DNA of 6,774 nucleotides, taken from an uncultured archaeon. Its GTDB lineage: Archaea; Halobacteriota; Methanosarcinia; Methanotrichales; Methanotrichaceae. The stretch is taken from assembly GCA_902385025.1 (NCBI GenBank), contig CABMDX010000002.1:1-6774 (forward strand), written 5' to 3'. The notes below the pieces were generated by a model. It saw only the letters and a program-made list of their open reading frames with translations. It was not told the DNA's origin and did no database searches. This document shows positions 1 through 5,782 of the stretch, one piece after another (the stretch's first letter is position 1; each line of letters starts with the position of its first letter). The translations under genes were made by a program, and so were the position numbers.

Positions 1-817
1 CCTCCGTGAGCCTGCAGGTTACCTTCTCCTCACTCCTGTAGGCCGCCAGCCTCTGCATCAATAGATCAAAGTCCACCAGATGCCCGTCGAACTCAGGACC
101 ATCCACGCAGGCAAGCTTTGTCTCTCCACCGACCTCGACCCTGCAACTGCCGCACATACCCGTTCCGTCGATCATGATGGGGTTGAGGCTGACCAGCGTC
201 TTGATCTTGCGGGGCCTTGTGATCTCGCTGACGTTCTTCATCATGGCCACAGGCCCTATGGCAATCACCATTCCGGGTGTCTCCCTTGCCAGCACTTCCT
301 CCAGCAGCTCCGTGACCAGAGCATTGCGCCCGACCGAGCCGTTGTCAGTGCAAATGTCCAGCTCATCTGAGACCGACCGCATCTCTTCCTCCAGGATTAT
401 AAGCTCCTCTGTACGCGCTCCAATGATGCTGATAACCCGGTTTCCCATCTGCTTGAGCCTCTTGGCCATTGGATAAAGAACCGCAACACCCGTCCCTCCT
501 CCTACACAGACCACAGTGCCTACATTCTCCAGCCTGGCGGGCCTGCCAAGGGGTCCCACTACATCCTCATAATAGTCGCCTTCATTGAGCATCTTGAAGA
601 GAGCTGTGGATTTTCCTGCCACGGAAAAGATGATGGTTATCGTCCCCTTTTCCGGATTTATATCGGCCATTGTCATGGGAATGCGCTCCCCGGTTTCATT
701 GGCCCTGAGAATTACAAATTGTCCGGCCTGCGCCTTGCGGGCGATGAGGGGCGCCTCGATCTCATTGAGAACCATCCTGCCCCCAGCCATTTCCTTTCGC
801 CTTACTATCCTGTACAT
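1..817 (-). CDS. FAD/NAD(P)-binding electron-transfer subunit, NfnA/SudB/PyrK family (3' partial)
   Basis: The reading frame is open from ATG 817 to the window edge (272 codons). The family usually has about 280-290 residues, so only a short tail is missing. Residues 1-95 form the FAD-binding barrel, with the flavin motif ERIPMTMAD at 44-52. Residues 100-200 form the NAD(P)-binding fold with GGGTG at 106-110. A C-terminal [2Fe-2S] motif has Asp217, Cys222, Cys225 and Cys237, followed by VDGPEFDGH. Three Cys plus an Asp in this place resembles the small subunit of NfnAB-type ferredoxin:NADP oxidoreductases and sulfide dehydrogenase; PyrK normally has four Cys. The start is supported by the family-like N-terminus (MYRIVRRKEMA) and a GAGG at 825-822, only 4 nt from the ATG. 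Such proteins work with a GltA/SudA-like flavoprotein, usually encoded directly downstream, which here would lie outside the window. The exact electron donor and acceptor cannot be read from the sequence. Confidence 0.88.
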   Translation of the reverse strand, partial: MYRIVRRKEMAGGRMVLNEIEAPLIARKAQAGQFVILRANETGERIPMTMADINPEKGTITIIFSVAGKSTALFKMLNEGDYYEDVVGPLGRPARLENVGTVVCVGGGTGVAVLYPMAKRLKQMGNRVISIIGARTEELIILEEEMRSVSDELDICTDNGSVGRNALVTELLEEVLARETPGMVIAIGPVAMMKNVSEITRPRKIKTLVSLNPIMIDGTGMCGSCRVEVGGETKLACVDGPEFDGHLVDFDLLMQRLAAYRSEEKVTCRLTE

Positions 818-830
818 ATTGCCTCAATCA

Positions 831-845
831 TTTTAAATCATAAAA
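831..845 (-). promoter_or_regulatory. Possible AT-rich promoter core of the NfnA-like gene
   Basis: On the minus strand the stretch just upstream of ATG 817 is A/T only apart from one G and contains overlapping TATA-like words (TTTTATGA, ATTTAAAA). A TATA box near 838-845 would place transcription start close to the ATG, giving a very short or absent leader. This is a weak call because several registers are possible. Confidence 0.3.
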
Positions 846-882
846 TTGCATGCCGGATTAAAGAAACTATCGAGAAAAATTT

Positions 883-897
883 GTCATCATTGATGAC
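883..897. promoter_or_regulatory. Perfect 15-bp palindrome GTCATCA-T-TGATGAC
   Basis: Two perfect 7-bp arms flank a single T. A 1-nt loop cannot form an RNA hairpin, so a DNA-binding site is more plausible. It sits 66-80 bp upstream of the NfnA-like start codon and well away from the end of the acyl-CoA synthetase gene. It lies between two direct copies of ACTATCGA (866-873 and 896-903, 30 bp apart; the second overlaps its edge). The sequence differs from the palindromes at glnA and gltB1. The rest of the 818-1037 spacer shows no gene or RNA. Confidence 0.4.
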
Positions 898-1015
898 TAT
901 CGATTCTGGCAGATCTTAAGCAGTAGAAAAAGAGGCCCGCCCCGGCACAAAAAGATTCAGCAAGATCAGCTTGTCCTGCCCTTTATTTAAGGATGATATC
1001 TCATTGGATAAAAGG

Positions 1016-1024
1016 AAAAAAAAA
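1016..1024 (-). terminator. T9 tract, terminator of the acyl-CoA synthetase gene
   Basis: The transcript strand carries nine consecutive T residues 14 nt after the TAA stop at 1040-1038. Archaeal RNA polymerase terminates on such T-runs without needing a hairpin. Two further T5 runs on the same strand lie about 65 and 90 nt downstream (near 950 and 930), around a GC-rich patch, and could act as backups. Confidence 0.6.
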
Positions 1025-1037
1025 GATTGCTCAACCT

Positions 1038-2030
1038 TTATGCGGTCTTCATCCTGGCCGCTTCCTCCAGCCCCAGCTCTGCGATTGATGCCTCTCTCAT
1101 TTTGAACTTTTGAATCTTTCCGCTTACCGTCATGGGAAAATCATCGACGAACTTGATGTACCTTGGAACCTTGAAATGCGCTATCTTTCCTTTGCAGAAG
1201 GCCTTTATCTCCTCCGCGCTCGCGCTGGCGCCCTTCTTGAGCTTGATCCAGGCCATCAGCTCCTCGCCATATTTCTTGTCCGGAACGCCTATGACCTGCA
1301 CATCACTTATGGCAGGATGAGTGTAGAGAAACTCCTCGATCTCCCTCGGGTAAATATTCTCTCCGCCGCGGATCACCATGTCCTTGAGCCTGCCGGTTAT
1401 CTTGCAGTAATCATCGTCATCCAGAATTCCCAGGTCTCCGGTATGCAGCCATCCTTCCTTGTCCACGCACTGATCGGTAGCTACCGGATTGTTGTAATAG
1501 CAGCGCATGATCATGTAGCCGCGAGCGCATATCTCGCCCGTCTCCCCACGGGGGACCATCTTTCCTGTCTTGGGCTCGACGATCTTCATCTCGGTGTGGG
1601 GCATGGGCCTGCCCACGGTTGAGACCCTCTGCAAAAGAGTGTCATCGGTTGAGGACATGGTGATTCCGGGCGAGGCCTCAGTCTGGCCGTAGGTAATCAC
1701 CACCTCCTTCATGTTCATGAGAGTGCTGACCTTTTTCATGAACTCTATTGGGCAGGGCGAGCCAGCCATAATGCCGGTACGAAGCGAGCTGAAATCATAT
1801 TTGGAGAAGTCTGGATGCTCTAGTTCCGCCACGAACATGGTGGGAACGCCGTGCACTGCTGTGCAGCGCTCCTTTTCGATGGCCGACATCACTGATACAG
1901 GATCAAAATACTCTGCCGGGAGCACCATGGTCGCACCATGTGTCATGCAGGCCATATTGGAAAGCACCATGCCAAAGCAATGATAAAACGGAACAGGTAT
2001 GCACAACCGGTCCTTTTCAGTGAACTTCAT
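1038..2030 (-). CDS. C-terminal part of the acyl-CoA synthetase as a separate ORF (alternative reading)
   Basis: After the amber codon the same frame has an ATG ten codons on, preceded by GGAG with 5 nt spacing, so a 330-residue protein could in principle be restarted. It would carry the acyl-pocket region, YGQTEASPG, the HTGD motif, the hinge and the catalytic Lys, but lack the P-loop, and alone should not activate a fatty acid. The matching N-terminal fragment (2058-2747, 229 residues) ends 9 residues after the P-loop. The GGAG codes for Gly-Glu and may be coincidence; I favour one interrupted gene. Confidence 0.35.
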   Translation of the reverse strand: MKFTEKDRLCIPVPFYHCFGMVLSNMACMTHGATMVLPAEYFDPVSVMSAIEKERCTAVHGVPTMFVAELEHPDFSKYDFSSLRTGIMAGSPCPIEFMKKVSTLMNMKEVVITYGQTEASPGITMSSTDDTLLQRVSTVGRPMPHTEMKIVEPKTGKMVPRGETGEICARGYMIMRCYYNNPVATDQCVDKEGWLHTGDLGILDDDDYCKITGRLKDMVIRGGENIYPREIEEFLYTHPAISDVQVIGVPDKKYGEELMAWIKLKKGASASAEEIKAFCKGKIAHFKVPRYIKFVDDFPMTVSGKIQKFKMREASIAELGLEEAARMKTA

Positions 2031-2047
2031 GCACTCTCCAATGAAGT
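2024..2047 (-). other. Possible mRNA stem-loop just downstream of the in-frame TAG
   Basis: In the transcript, ACUUCAU (2047-2041) pairs perfectly with AUGAAGU (2030-2024) around the 10-nt loop UGGAGAGUGC. The stem begins 10 nt after the amber codon. The loop exposes GGAG, and the 3' arm begins with the in-frame AUG at 2030. A 7-bp AU-rich stem is weak and could be chance; its position after a stop codon is the reason to record it. Confidence 0.35.
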
Positions 2048-2057
2048 AGCCGTTGTT

Positions 2058-2060
2058 CTA
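2058..2060 (-). other. In-frame amber (TAG) codon inside the acyl-CoA synthetase
   Basis: The codon lies between THHNI and NNGYFIGE, where relatives as I recall them usually have Leu or another hydrophobic residue (HHNxLNNG-like). TTG (Leu) becomes TAG by a single T-to-A change. The frame continues for 339 further codons with intact motifs to a TAA stop. Confidence 0.9.
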
Positions 2061-2772
2061 AATATTGTGATGAGTTAGAACGACGCCCTTGGGAAATCCG
2101 GTCGTGCCTGAAGTATATTGAATGTTGATTGGATCATCGAAGTCCAGGCTCTCCTGCCTCTCGACCAGAGTCTCATCCGGTATCTCTTCGCCCATCTTCA
2201 GAACCTCATCCCAGGACCACATGCCAGGTTGCTTCTCACCTTTGATCATGACCGCAGTTCTGAGAAATGGCAGCTTCTCAGAGTGAATATGCCCTGGCTT
2301 GCTGTTCCTGGCCTCGGGGCAGACCTCGTAAAACATCTGCACATAGTCTGAGCTCTTGAATTTGTCCATGAGCAGCAGAGCCTGCGCCTCAGACTGGCGC
2401 AGTGCATACTCCAGTTCATGAGTTCTGTAGGCCGGATTGATATTCACCATAATGATGCCGGCCTTGGCAGTGGCAAATTGAGTGATGATCCATTCAGCTA
2501 TGTTCGTGGCCCAGATAGCCAGGCGATCGCCTTTCTTCAGACCCAGGGCCATAAAGCCCTTCGCTGCGCGGTTGAGCTCCTGCTGTAGCTCGCGATATGT
2601 ATAGCGCATTCCCTGATGAAGCGATACTATCGCATCGTTATCCGGATACGCCTGGGCGATCTCGTCGAACATTTCACCGATGGTCTTTCCAATGAGCGGT
2701 TTCTCTGAGCCGCGAAACGCATAGCTGTGGGTGACTTTGCCTGGCATGAGAGTGCGTGTCAATCGTTAAAGT

Positions 2773-2780
2773 GATATAAT
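2773..2780 (-). promoter_or_regulatory. TATA box of the acyl-CoA synthetase gene
   Basis: The minus strand reads ATTATATC centred about 29 bp upstream of ATG 2747. With the usual archaeal TATA-to-start distance of about 25-27 bp, transcription would begin near 2750, so the mRNA would be essentially leaderless. No Shine-Dalgarno sequence precedes either possible start, which agrees with this. Confidence 0.5.
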
Positions 2781-2992
2781 AGTATCTGAAGCTAAGTTTG
2801 AAGGGAGTTCATCATTATCAATGCTAAATAAAAAATATCCCCGAAAAGCCAATTATATTTTTCCATGCTGCATCTTTATAAGCCATGCAATTTTTCTTAA
2901 TCTCACTTTCCTATTATGAGTTTTTCATACCTATTTTGATCGAAATCCAGAAAATGATTTTTATTCAAGTATGCTAAATGCGATCATAAATT
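2781..2992. other. AT-rich divergent intergenic region without a gene
   Basis: This is the middle of the 323-bp spacer between two divergently transcribed genes. I see no ORF of credible length, tRNA or structured RNA. It holds a 9-bp direct repeat ATGCTAAAT (2821-2829 and 2971-2979) and a degenerate copy of the glnA operator (2924-2940). The base composition is strongly AT-rich compared with the flanking genes. Confidence 0.6.
2924..2940. promoter_or_regulatory. Degenerate upstream copy of the TTCATA-N5-TATGAA operator
   Basis: It reads TTCATA, 5 nt, TTTGAT: the left half is perfect and the right half matches 4 of 6 positions. It lies 69 bp upstream of the perfect site, centre to centre, and overlaps an everted pair TATGA-N5-TCATA (2915-2929). 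It could be an auxiliary site for cooperative binding, or chance in AT-rich DNA. Confidence 0.3.
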
Positions 2993-3009
2993 TTCATAAC
3001 TATTATGAA
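2993..3009. promoter_or_regulatory. Palindromic operator candidate TTCATA-N5-TATGAA upstream of glnA
   Basis: The 17-bp element has perfect 7-bp arms (TTCATAA/TTATGAA) around CTA. The same TTCATA-N5-TATGAA core occurs upstream of gltB1 at 4510-4526. At both genes the core ends exactly 15 bp before TATAAA. Half-sites are 11 bp apart centre to centre, about one helical turn, which fits a dimeric regulator. The position upstream of BRE/TATA is typical of archaeal activators but does not exclude repression. Confidence 0.65.
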
Positions 3010-3017
3010 TAGATCTC

Positions 3018-3030
3018 AAATACCTATAAA
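3018..3030 (+). promoter_or_regulatory. glnA core promoter (BRE/TATA)
   Basis: AAATACCTATAAA matches the gltB1 promoter element in 12 of 13 positions. The TATA part starts at 3025, so transcription is expected near 3052-3055, leaving a leader of roughly 17 nt that just includes the ribosome binding site. Confidence 0.65.
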
Positions 3031-3055
3031 TTTAAACTTTGGGATGTAGCTGTTC

Positions 3056-3062
3056 AAGGAGG
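3056..3062 (+). promoter_or_regulatory. Strong Shine-Dalgarno site of glnA
   Basis: AAGGAGG sits 8 nt before ATG 3071 and fixes the start. The frame is closed upstream by TAG at 3047-3049. It is the strongest ribosome binding site in the window, fitting a highly expressed enzyme. Confidence 0.8.
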
Positions 3063-3070
3063 CTAAGCAA

Positions 3071-4405
3071 ATGCCAGTACAAACGAAGACAAAAGACGAT
3101 GTATTTGAGGCAATTGATAAGTATAATGTCAGATTTGTTCGATTTTGGTTTACAGATATTCTCGGATTCCCAAAGAGCTTCGCAGTCAATACCAACGAGC
3201 TTGAGGGAGCCTTTTCCGAAGGCATGGGATTCGACGGCTCCTCAATCGAGGGCTTTTCTCAGATCCATGAAAGCGATATGGTCTTCAAGCCAGACCCATC
3301 CACATTCAAGATTGTCCCCTGGAGACAGCAGGAGAATGCAGTTGCCAGGATGTTCGGCGACATATTGAACCCTGACGGCTCCCCGTATGAGGGCGATCCA
3401 AGACAGGTCCTGAAGAGGAACCTCTCTCGCATCAAGGATAAGGGCTATACCTTCTACACCGGCCCGGAGCTGGAGTTCTTCTACTTCAAGAACGATCAGG
3501 GCACAGAGGTTCTGGATAAGGGCGGCTACTTCGATCTGACAACCCTCGACGCAGCATCGGATCTTCGCCGGGACACCGTCCTGGCACTGGATGCCATGGG
3601 AATCGATGTCGAGTTCAGCCATCATGAGGTAGCACCCTCCCAGCACGAGATAGACCTCCGATATAACGATGCACTTGCAATGGCAGATACCGTTATGACC
3701 TACAAGATCACCGTCAAGGAGATCGCTCACAGGTACGGCTACCATGCCAGCTTCATGCCCAAGCCCATCTTTGGCCAGAACGGCTCGGGAATGCACGTTC
3801 ACCAGTCTCTCTTCCAGGGCAAGAAGAATATCATGTACAGCGCCGGAGACTCCTTCCACCTGTCTGATGACGGCAGGAATTACATTGCAGGCCTGCTCAA
3901 GCACGCACCCGAGATCACAGCTGTCACCAATCAGTGGATCAACTCCTACAAGCGGCTCGTGCCCGGATATGAGGCTCCTGTCTACATCTGCTGGGCCAGA
4001 AGGAACAGATCTGCGCTCGTCAGGGTTCCAATGTATAAGCCCGGAAAGGAGGTTGCGACAAGAGTCGAGTTCCGCAGCCCGGACCCAGGAGCAAACCCGT
4101 ACCTCGCATTCTCAGTAATGCTTGCTGCAGGACTTGCCGGAATGGCAAACAAGTACGAGCTGCCTGAGCCCCAGGAGAAGAACATCTTCCACATGACCGA
4201 GGAAGAGAGGATTTCAGAAGGCATCTATTCCCTGCCCGGCAGCCTGAACGAGGCCCTCTCGCTCACAGAGAAGAGCGAGCTCGTCAAGGAGGCTCTGGGA
4301 GATCATACCTTCAAGGCCTTCATAGAGAACAAGAAGGCAGAGTGGGATGCCTACAGGATCAATGTCACCAAATGGGAGCTTGACCGGTACCTGCCACTGC
4401 TGTAG
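3071..4405 (+). CDS. glnA: Glutamine synthetase, type I alpha
   Basis: This 444-residue cytoplasmic enzyme makes glutamine from glutamate, ammonia and ATP, and acts as a dodecamer in this family. Seen motifs: GFDGSSIEGF 53-62; metal-binding GPELEFF 131-137; EVAPSQHEIDLRY 186-198; ATP-binding KPIFGQNGSGMHVHQS 231-246; NSYKRLVPGYEAP 291-303 with the flap Glu301; RSPDPGANPYLAF 335-347. The length and the absence of an adenylylation-site Tyr motif and of the GSI-beta insertion mark it as GSI-alpha, a class controlled by glutamine feedback and by protein partners (GlnK-type PII in methanogens) rather than adenylylation. One oddity: the position equal to Bacillus subtilis Arg62, a key glutamine-feedback residue, is Gln64 here (EGFSQIHESDM). 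The gene has its own promoter and terminator, so it is probably monocistronic. Its stop is TAG. Confidence 0.98.
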   Translation: MPVQTKTKDDVFEAIDKYNVRFVRFWFTDILGFPKSFAVNTNELEGAFSEGMGFDGSSIEGFSQIHESDMVFKPDPSTFKIVPWRQQENAVARMFGDILNPDGSPYEGDPRQVLKRNLSRIKDKGYTFYTGPELEFFYFKNDQGTEVLDKGGYFDLTTLDAASDLRRDTVLALDAMGIDVEFSHHEVAPSQHEIDLRYNDALAMADTVMTYKITVKEIAHRYGYHASFMPKPIFGQNGSGMHVHQSLFQGKKNIMYSAGDSFHLSDDGRNYIAGLLKHAPEITAVTNQWINSYKRLVPGYEAPVYICWARRNRSALVRVPMYKPGKEVATRVEFRSPDPGANPYLAFSVMLAAGLAGMANKYELPEPQEKNIFHMTEEERISEGIYSLPGSLNEALSLTEKSELVKEALGDHTFKAFIENKKAEWDAYRINVTKWELDRYLPLL

Positions 4406-4438
4406 AGCCCCATAGGGCTCATCTTTTTATTTTTATTT
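4405..4438 (+). terminator. Hairpin plus T-tract terminator of glnA
   Basis: GAGCCC (4405-4410) pairs with GGGCTC (4415-4420) around a CATA tetraloop. T5, T5 and T3 runs interrupted by single A residues follow. The stem begins with the last base of the TAG stop codon. The pattern is like a bacterial intrinsic terminator, and the T-runs alone would serve in archaea. It separates glnA from the gltB genes. Confidence 0.8.
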
Positions 4439-4507
4439 ATTGCATCATGGAACAAAATTAATGCAAGAGATCATCATGAAAGCGAGAACGTCTGCATCAA
4501 CCGGCGT

Positions 4508-4528
4508 TGTTCATACGTTTTATGAACA
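4508..4528. promoter_or_regulatory. Palindromic operator candidate upstream of gltB1
   Basis: TGTTCATA (4508-4515) and TATGAACA (4521-4528) are perfect 8-bp arms around 5 nt. The core TTCATA-N5-TATGAA is identical to the glnA site except for the spacer bases, and the distances to the AAATA box (8 bp) and to TATAAA (15 bp) are the same. Unrelated spacer bases with conserved arms and spacing point to a protein-binding site. Confidence 0.68.
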
Positions 4529-4534
4529 TTTCTT

Positions 4535-4547
4535 AAATAGCTATAAA
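4535..4547 (+). promoter_or_regulatory. Core promoter of the gltB1-gltB2 operon
   Basis: AAATAGCTATAAA differs from the glnA element at one base. The TATA part starts at 4542, predicting a transcription start near 4570 and a leader of about 70 nt before ATG 4641. The leader contains a minimal start-stop ATGTAG at 4620-4625 with no convincing ribosome binding site. The rest of the 235-bp spacer shows no gene. Confidence 0.65.
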
Positions 4548-4628
4548 ACGTTTGTCGTGGCCTTTTCTCGCCTACACTCTATCGAATCAAAGCACGACGG
4601 AATCTGTTGGACAGCGTTTATGTAGTTG

Positions 4629-4634
4629 AAAGGT
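4629..4634 (+). promoter_or_regulatory. Ribosome binding site deciding the gltB1 start
   Basis: AAAGGT lies 6 nt before ATG 4641. The only upstream in-frame alternative is TTG 4626, which directly follows the in-frame stop TAG at 4623-4625 and would place this site inside the gene. I therefore prefer ATG 4641. Confidence 0.5.
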
Positions 4635-4640
4635 CGAAGG

Positions 4641-5780
4641 ATGGAGTTTAAGATTACTATGCCGAGGAAAAGAAGGGAGCTTTACAATAAAGAGATCTGT
4701 GCCTGCTCTATCTTCGGAGCAATGAACCGGGACGGAGAGCGCTTTACTGGCAAAGGCGTCATGAGAGCCATAGCCAATATGCATGTACGCGGCAATGGCC
4801 TGGGCGGAGGTTTTGCGGCCTATGGCATCTACCCGGAGCACAAAGATTACTATGCCTTTCATCTCATGTTCACCGGCAATAGCCCAGAGGCCAAGAGATC
4901 TGCCAAGCAGGATTTCGATGCCTTCCTGTGCGAGAATTTCGATGTTGTCCAGGATGAGGAGATTCCTCACAAGAGTGAGACCACCGTGAGCGATCCTCCG
5001 CTGGTGTGGCGCTATTTTGTCGCGCCGCATAAGCATGGAGAGGAAGCACTGCTCTCTGATGAGGATTTCGTGGTAGAGAAGGTCATGCATGTCAACACCA
5101 AGATAGATAATGCATACGTATTCTCTTCGGGAAAGAACATGGGCTGCTTCAAAGGCGTGGGCTATCCTGAGGAGATTGGAGAGTATTTCATGCTCGATCA
5201 GCTCTACAAAGCCTACACATGGACGGTGCATGGACGATTCCCCACAAATACTCAGGCCTGGTGGGGTGGAGCCCATCCCTTTAGTCTCCTGGATACGACC
5301 GTGGTTCATAACGGTGAGATTTCTTCTTACGGTACTAATCGCTGGTATCTGGAGATGTACGGCTACGCCTGCACTCTTCAGACGGACACGGAGGTCATTG
5401 CCTATGCTGCAGACCTCCTCTTGAGAAGACAGAAAATTCCAATGGAGATCGTGGCTAAGATTCTTGCACCGCCCATCTGGAATTCTATTGACAGAATGAA
5501 TGAAAAGGAAAAGAAGCTGCTCACCACGTTGAGGATGGTCTATGCTCCCCTGCTCATGAACGGGCCTTTCTCCATCATCATCGGTCAGACCGGCAAGATG
5601 ATCGGCCTGACAGACCGAATAAGGCTCCGACCCCTTACTGCAGCCACCAGAGGATCAATGTTCTACCTCTCATCGGAAGAAGCATCAATAAGGCTTATTT
5701 CGCCACAGCTCGATTCCGTTTGGACACCCAACGGAGGAGAACCGGTCATTGGCGAATTAAATAATACGAGGATGGTTTAA
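4641..5780 (+). CDS. gltB1: Glutamate synthase glutaminase subunit (class II amidotransferase, GltB1)
   Basis: In split archaeal glutamate synthase this subunit hydrolyses glutamine and passes ammonia to the FMN subunit. The protein is 379 residues. The likely N-terminal nucleophile is Cys22 in CSIFG, which implies removal of a propeptide of about 21 residues; Cys20 lies just before it. Other class II motifs are visible: HGRFPTNTQAWW 197-208 (glutamine-binding Arg), HNGE 223-226 (oxyanion Asn-Gly) and TDTE 248-251. There is no FMN, GXGXG or NAD(P) domain, so it is one part of a multi-gene enzyme. The stop is 2 nt before the gltB2 ATG, indicating an operon with coupled translation. The gene symbol follows COG naming. 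The related MgsA subunit of methylamine-glutamate N-methyltransferase is an alternative, but the shared promoter architecture with glnA favours glutamate synthase. Confidence 0.9.
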   Translation: MEFKITMPRKRRELYNKEICACSIFGAMNRDGERFTGKGVMRAIANMHVRGNGLGGGFAAYGIYPEHKDYYAFHLMFTGNSPEAKRSAKQDFDAFLCENFDVVQDEEIPHKSETTVSDPPLVWRYFVAPHKHGEEALLSDEDFVVEKVMHVNTKIDNAYVFSSGKNMGCFKGVGYPEEIGEYFMLDQLYKAYTWTVHGRFPTNTQAWWGGAHPFSLLDTTVVHNGEISSYGTNRWYLEMYGYACTLQTDTEVIAYAADLLLRRQKIPMEIVAKILAPPIWNSIDRMNEKEKKLLTTLRMVYAPLLMNGPFSIIIGQTGKMIGLTDRIRLRPLTAATRGSMFYLSSEEASIRLISPQLDSVWTPNGGEPVIGELNNTRMV

Positions 5781-5782
5781 GG

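Larger units (their letters stand above)
1038..2747 (-). pseudogene. AMP-forming fatty-acyl/acyl-CoA synthetase interrupted by one in-frame TAG
   Basis: Read through the TAG, this is a full-length 569-residue member of the ANL adenylating superfamily (ATP + carboxylate + CoA to acyl-CoA + AMP + PPi), closest to medium/long-chain FACL-like enzymes. Seen motifs, numbered from ATG 2747: P-loop YTSGTTGFPKG 211-221; amber codon 230; YGQTEASPG 353-361; WLHTGDLG 433-440; hinge/A8 region RLKDMVIRGGENIYP from 453; catalytic Lys544 in SGKIQK. No frameshift or missing motif is seen on either side of the stop, so decay, if real, is very recent. A TTG start at 2762 is also in frame, but the TATA box at 2773-2780 would start transcription near 2750, favouring ATG 2747 as a leaderless start. 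Substrate chain length cannot be told. If the TAG is a sequencing error or is recoded, this is an ordinary functional gene. Confidence 0.85.

Noticed and set aside
1110..1622. 170-codon plus-strand open frame inside the acyl-CoA synthetase
   Set aside because: It is antisense to the conserved C-terminal half with intact adenylation motifs.
2865..2873. Small palindrome ATGC-T-GCAT in the divergent region
   Set aside because: Its 4-bp arms are too short to distinguish from chance.
2821..2979. 9-bp direct repeat ATGCTAAAT (2821-2829, 2971-2979)
   Set aside because: It is short, AT-rich, without symmetrical context or similar flanks; chance is likely.
3242..3904. 220-codon minus-strand open frame inside glnA
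   Set aside because: It is antisense to a well conserved gene and shows no recognisable family; it is a by-product of codon usage.
4440..4625. 61-codon open frame between glnA and gltB1
   Set aside because: It starts with TTG without a ribosome binding site, begins in the glnA terminator T-tract and runs across the gltB1 operator and TATA box; the sequence is better explained as promoter DNA.
4620..4625. Start-stop minimal uORF ATGTAG in the gltB1 leader
   Set aside because: It has no convincing ribosome binding site and is expected by chance in a leader of this length.
4587..5309. 240-codon minus-strand open frame inside gltB1
   Set aside because: It is antisense to a gene with clear amidotransferase motifs and has no family features of its own.
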